NCBI RefSeq assembly: GCF_020131355.1
Contig: NZ_JAHLEL010000054.1
Location: forward strand, 248,001 to 312,000
DNA: 64,000 nt
Source of the DNA: Pseudonocardia sp. ICBG1293
GTDB taxonomy: Bacteria; Actinomycetota; Actinomycetes; Mycobacteriales; Pseudonocardiaceae
Reading direction: 5' to 3'
The notes under the pieces are model-generated. The model did not search any database and had not been told where the DNA came from. It saw only the letters and a program-made list of their open reading frames with translations. Made by a program: the position numbers and the translations under genes. Shown here piece by piece: positions 60,613-64,000 of this stretch. How positions within the stretch are numbered: position 1 is the stretch's first letter; every line of letters starts with the position of its first letter.

Positions 60613-61746
60613 GTGTCCTCTCCTGCCGATCTGACGATCCCCGGCGATCTCCTGCCGCAGGACGGCCGCTTCGGATGCGGTCCGTCCAAGGTGCGCCCCG
60701 AGCAGCTGTCCGCCCTCGCCGCGACCGGCGACTCCCTGATGGGCACCTCGCACCGTCAGAAGCCGGTGAAGGAGCTGGTCGGACGGGTGCGCTCGGGCCT
60801 GGCCGAGCTGTTCTCGCTGCCCGACGGCTACCAGGTCGTCCTCGGCAACGGCGGCTCCACCGCCTTCTGGGACGCGGCCGCGTTCGGCCTGGTCCGCGAG
60901 CGCTCCCTGCACCTGACCTACGGCGAGTTCTCGCAGAAGTTCGCCGACACCACCACCGGCGCGCCGTTCCTGGCCGACCCGGTGGTCGTGAAGGCCGACG
61001 CCGGCAGCGCGCCGGAGCCGGTGAGCGACCCGTCGGTCGACGTGATCGCGTGGGCGCACAACGAGACCTCGACCGGTGTCTCGGTGCCCGTCGTGCGCCC
61101 GTCGGGCACCACCGGGGACCAGCTCGTCCTGATCGACGCGACCTCCGGCGCCGGCGGGCTGCCGGTCGACATCACCCAGTCCGACGTCTACTACTTCGCC
61201 CCGCAGAAGGGCTTCGCCTCCGACGGCGGCCTGTTCCTCGCGATCATGAGCCCGGCGGCGCTGGAGCGGGTCGCCGAGCTGGCCGCGTCGGACCGCTGGA
61301 TCCCGCCGTTCCTCTCGCTGGCGACCGCCGTCGACAACTCCGGCAAGGACCAGACGTACAACACGCCGTCGCTGGCGACGCTGTTCCTGCTCGAGGACCA
61401 GGTCCGCTGGATGAACGCGCTCGGCGGGCTCGAGGGCTGCGTCGCACGCACCCGCGACTCCTCCGAGCGGCTCTACTCCTGGGCGGAGAAGAGCAGCGTC
61501 GCGACGCCGTTCGTCACCGACCCGGCGCACCGCAGCCAGGTGGTCGGCACCATCGACTTCGACGACGCGGTCGACTCCGCGGCGGTGGCGACGGCGCTGC
61601 GGGCGAACGGGATCGTGGACACCGAGCCCTACCGCAAGCTGGGCCGCAACCAGCTGCGGATCGGGATGTTCCCGGCCGTGGAGCCCTCGGACGTCTCGGC
61701 GTTGACGGCCTGCATCGACTGGGTCGTGGAGCGCCTGGGCTCCTGA
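60613..61746 (+). CDS. serC: Phosphoserine aminotransferase
   Basis: 377 residues. DGRFGCGPSKVRPEQLSAL and MGTSHRQKPVKELVGRVRSGL open the fold; YYFAPQKGFASDGGLFLAI holds the PLP-binding Lys; NELRIG-like NQLRIGMFPAVEPSDV ends it. It makes 3-phosphoserine from 3-phosphohydroxypyruvate and glutamate. This is the actinobacterial/mycobacterial SerC type. The GTG at 60613 follows GACACT by 6 nt, compatible with a leaderless start. Requires PLP made by the nearby PdxH. Confidence 0.93.
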   Translation: MSSPADLTIPGDLLPQDGRFGCGPSKVRPEQLSALAATGDSLMGTSHRQKPVKELVGRVRSGLAELFSLPDGYQVVLGNGGSTAFWDAAAFGLVRERSLHLTYGEFSQKFADTTTGAPFLADPVVVKADAGSAPEPVSDPSVDVIAWAHNETSTGVSVPVVRPSGTTGDQLVLIDATSGAGGLPVDITQSDVYYFAPQKGFASDGGLFLAIMSPAALERVAELAASDRWIPPFLSLATAVDNSGKDQTYNTPSLATLFLLEDQVRWMNALGGLEGCVARTRDSSERLYSWAEKSSVATPFVTDPAHRSQVVGTIDFDDAVDSAAVATALRANGIVDTEPYRKLGRNQLRIGMFPAVEPSDVSALTACIDWVVERLGS

Positions 61747-61762
61747 CCCCCGCCACCCGACC

Positions 61763-61796
61763 ACGACGGCCGTCCCCACCCGGGGACGGCCGTCGT
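61763..61796 (+). terminator. serC terminator
   Basis: A 15-bp perfect stem (61763-61777 with 61782-61796) with an ACCC loop, 16 nt after the stop. Confidence 0.85.
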
Positions 61797-62060
61797 CGTG
61801 TGCAGGGGGTTGCCTCGCCACGCGCTGTCGTTGCGTGATCGATAGCAACTCGTTGTAGTCACACGAGTACCACTGGCCCCAATTACCTCCTGAATCACAA
61901 TCTGTGCGACGCTGCGCACGGTGAGTGAGAACGGCGCGGTCGTCCCCCGGGCGAGTAGGTGTGGCCGACCAGGAGGAACTCGCCCGGCGCGCCTCACCCG
62001 GCGCGGACGCACCGCCATCTACCGTCACCCGGACGGGGACGACAGCAGGAGGTCAGGTCG
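61797..62060. other. sepH upstream region, with an AT-richer island
   Basis: No gene is supported. Bases about 61826-61915 are markedly richer in A/T than their surroundings and include TTGCGT (61833) with TGTAGT 17 nt later, a possible sigma-70-type promoter for sepH. On the minus strand an AGGAGGT stands before a 7-codon open frame, possibly fortuitous. A strong AGGAGGTCAGG precedes the sepH ATG. Confidence 0.45.
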
Positions 62061-63782
62061 ATGCGCGCGTTGCGGGTCGTGGGGGTGACCGGGGACGGCT
62101 CGGTCGTCCTCGAGGACCCGGGGCGTCGCGAGCGCTACACGGTGCCGGCCGACGAGCAGCTGCGGGCCGCGGCACGGGGTGACGTGACCCGGCTCGGCCA
62201 GATCGCGATCGAGTTGGAGAGCCAGTTGCGCCCACGGGAGATCCAGGCCCGCATCCGGGGCGGCGCGTCGGTCGACGAGGTCGCCGCCGCGGCCGGCGTC
62301 CCGACCCAGAAGATCGAGCGCTTCGCCTATCCCGTCCTGCTCGAGCGGTCCCGCACCGCCGAGCTGGCCCAGAGCGCACACCCGCAGCGGGCCGACGGCC
62401 CCGACTCGCGCACGCTCGGTGAGACCGTCGCGCACACCTTCGGCCTGCGCGGCCAGGACTACGGCGGAGCGGGCTGGGACTCCTGGAAGGGCGAGGACGG
62501 CAAGTGGGTCGTCGTCCTGACCTGGCAGACCGGCCGCTCGGACAACGCCGCGCACTGGGCGTTCCAGCCGGGCGCGCACGGCGGCACCGTGGTCGCCCTC
62601 GACGAGCACGCCTCCGACCTGGTCGAGGGCCTGCCGGCCCGTCCGCTGCGCCCGCTCGGCGCGGTGGTCGACATGGCCCGCGACGACGAGCAGACCACCC
62701 CGCCGCCGACGAGCGCGGCACCCGCCCGCGCCGTCGCGGCCGCCGGTGGTCAGCAGCCCGAGGCCTGGGCCGGGCGCGGTATCGCACCCGAGCAGCGCCG
62801 GGCGAGCCCGCCGCCGCCCCGGACCCGCGTCGACACCGGCCGCACCGTGAGCACCCGCCCGGACGACACCCGGGCCGCGGCCGCGGCGCCGGCGACCCCG
62901 AGGCCCGTGGAGCAGGTCGACGACGCCGACGACACCGCGCGCACCGACGACACCGCAGGTGCCGCGGGCACCGCGCGCACCGACACCGCGCCGACCGGCG
63001 ACCCGACCTCGCCCGTCCCGGCCGCCGCGTCCTCCGCGAGTGCTCCCGCCGCGGCGACGGCCCCCGCGGCCGGCACGGGCGACGCCGTTGCGGGCGGCAC
63101 CTCGTCGACGGGCACCCCGTCGGCGGGTGGCCCCTCGGCCGGCACCCCGTCGGACGACGTCCCCGCCGACGACGCCGGCGCCGCCGCTACCGGGACGACC
63201 CCGGCCGTCGCGGCGACGGCAGGAGACTCGTCCGTCCCCACGGGCGGGGACGCGGCCGGCGCGGGCCCGGCCGTCCCGGCCCCGACGGCTCCGGCCGCGA
63301 GCACCCCGGTCCCGGCCGCCACCGACCCCGGATCGGGCGACGCCACGACGACCCCGGCAGGCGCGTCCGCGCCCACCGCGTCGCGGACCGACGCCCCGTC
63401 CCCCGCCCCGGAGGCGGCACCGGCCACCCGGGACACCACCACCGCGACCCCGGCCACCGGCGGCCCGACCGCGGAGACCGCAGCCACCCGGACCCCGGCC
63501 ACCGGGGCCCCGACGCCGGGGACCCCGACCACCGCGGACGGCGCCGCCCCGGCGGTGTCCTCGGAGAACGGGGCACCCGACGACCGGACCGGTGCCGGCG
63601 AGGCGACGGCCACGCCGTCGTCGACCCGTTCGGAGCAGGAGACCGATCCCGCTCCGGCCCAGGACACCGAGGGCACGGCCCCGCGCCGTCCGTCCACCGC
63701 CGGCTCGCGGCGGACGAAGAAGGGCAAGCCGGTCATGCCGTCGTGGGACGAGGTACTGCTCGGCGTCCGCGGCCAGCGCTGA
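62061..63782 (+). CDS. sepH: Septation protein SepH (DUF3071)
   Basis: 573 residues. The conserved N-terminal domain (1-200) starts MRALRVVGVTGDGSVVLEDPG and includes the HTH-like segment GGASVDEVAAAAGVPTQKIERFAYPVLLERS and the WDSWKGEDGKWVVVLTW strand pair. From about residue 215 to 545 it is Ala/Thr/Pro/Asp low-complexity, presumed disordered. The C-terminus KKGKPVMPSWDEVLLGVR is the short conserved motif. In Streptomyces and mycobacteria SepH binds FtsZ and stimulates ring assembly. The linker is long compared with the roughly 330-350 residue Streptomyces protein. Confidence 0.9.
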   Translation: MRALRVVGVTGDGSVVLEDPGRRERYTVPADEQLRAAARGDVTRLGQIAIELESQLRPREIQARIRGGASVDEVAAAAGVPTQKIERFAYPVLLERSRTAELAQSAHPQRADGPDSRTLGETVAHTFGLRGQDYGGAGWDSWKGEDGKWVVVLTWQTGRSDNAAHWAFQPGAHGGTVVALDEHASDLVEGLPARPLRPLGAVVDMARDDEQTTPPPTSAAPARAVAAAGGQQPEAWAGRGIAPEQRRASPPPPRTRVDTGRTVSTRPDDTRAAAAAPATPRPVEQVDDADDTARTDDTAGAAGTARTDTAPTGDPTSPVPAAASSASAPAAATAPAAGTGDAVAGGTSSTGTPSAGGPSAGTPSDDVPADDAGAAATGTTPAVAATAGDSSVPTGGDAAGAGPAVPAPTAPAASTPVPAATDPGSGDATTTPAGASAPTASRTDAPSPAPEAAPATRDTTTATPATGGPTAETAATRTPATGAPTPGTPTTADGAAPAVSSENGAPDDRTGAGEATATPSSTRSEQETDPAPAQDTEGTAPRRPSTAGSRRTKKGKPVMPSWDEVLLGVRGQR

Positions 63783-63836
63783 GGCGCCCGTCCGGCACCC
63801 TGCCCGGACCGGCACCGGCCGCGCCCCCGCGGGTGA

Positions 63837-64000
63837 TCAGCCCCCGCCGGTGACGGCGTGGAAGGCGACCGCGGCGGCCGTGGCGACGTTGAGCGAGTCC
63901 ACGCCGCTCGCCATCGGGATCCGGACCCGGCGGTCGGCGGCGGCCAGTGCCTCGTCGGTGAGGCCGGGGCCCTCCGCGCCCAGCAGGAGGGCGACCCTGC
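63837..64000 (-). CDS. SpoU/TrmH-family RNA 2'-O-methyltransferase, C-terminal fragment
   Basis: The last 54 codons of a gene that continues past the window edge. The minus-strand translation holds LLLGAEGPGLTDEAL (motif II) and RIPMASGVDSLNVATAAAVAF (motif III), the knotted SAM-binding end of SPOUT methyltransferases. The stop is at 63837-63839. It is convergent with sepH. The RNA target is unknown. Confidence 0.85.
   Translation of the reverse strand, partial: RVALLLGAEGPGLTDEALAAADRRVRIPMASGVDSLNVATAAAVAFHAVTGGG

Noticed and set aside
61860..61900. Minus-strand AGGAGGT followed by a 7-codon frame as a leader peptide
   Set aside because: Spacing to any start codon is poor and no downstream minus-strand gene exists for it to regulate.
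59704..62028. A 774-codon minus-strand open frame over the regulator and serC genes
   Set aside because: It is the complement shadow of two well-recognised genes; its translation is Arg/Gly/Ala-rich with no domain. The same applies to the long frames at 34789-36891, 25987-28629, 38492-40231 opposite strand and 12845-14746.

Overview
This window is about 73% GC, uses GTG starts freely, and carries mycothiol-dependent enzymes, IdeR-type iron boxes, a SepH septation protein and an MHS/MFS-rich gene set. All of this points to an actinomycete; the gene mix (propane-type diiron monooxygenase, mycothiol formaldehyde dehydrogenase, HTTM protein, two citrate synthases flanking pdxH) fits Pseudonocardiaceae, most likely Pseudonocardia. 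That genus call is an inference from gene content.

Layout. 1-9 kb: a DUF1540 protein, an ABC-ATPase remnant behind an iron box, an acyl-CoA synthetase / GntR / acyl-CoA dehydrogenase fatty-acid module, a family 2 glycosyltransferase, an HxlR/quinone-reductase divergent pair, a TPR protein and an HTTM membrane pair. 9-12.2 kb: a secreted GH16 glycoside hydrolase gene cut in its Ala/Pro-rich linker by an IS110-family element that carries a plausible bridge-RNA region. 12.2-24 kb: small zinc-ribbon and membrane proteins, a THUMP-like methyltransferase, a VOC protein, a sorbitol-dehydrogenase-like enzyme with a kinase, a GntR/ABC operon, an ArsR/SRPBCC pair, an EamA exporter and a second ABC system. 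24-34.5 kb: DedA, a Dabb/DUF1330 head-to-head pair, the fadA-fadB beta-oxidation operon with a divergent MerR regulator, a thioesterase, a fumarylacetoacetase-like enzyme, and a mycothiol-dependent formaldehyde oxidation pair.

36-46.5 kb is the centrepiece: an iron-siderophore binding lipoprotein, then a complete-looking soluble diiron (propane/alkane) monooxygenase operon read leftward: large subunit, reductase, small subunit, coupling protein, dedicated GroEL-like chaperonin, amidohydrolase-like protein, with a divergent GAF/Fis-type activator. The large subunit keeps all six iron ligands and the reductase keeps its 2Fe-2S, FAD and NAD motifs. However, the small-subunit gene has an in-frame TAG at codon 36, the activator has lost its central domain with a frameshift, and the amidohydrolase-like protein lacks recognisable metal ligands. 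Three separate lesions suggest a pathway being lost, or altered in a way worth testing. The operon is also divided by unusually strong hairpins.

46.5-64 kb is a housekeeping block with synteny common in actinobacteria: gamma-glutamylcyclotransferase-like protein, MHS transporter, Na+-type ABC exporter, photolyase, citrate synthase, MFS exporter, pdxH, second citrate synthase, MFS, GlxA-type regulator, serC, sepH and the end of a SpoU RNA methyltransferase. A recurring theme across the window is genes that begin 6-8 nt after a TANNNT hexamer with no Shine-Dalgarno sequence, the signature of leaderless transcripts.
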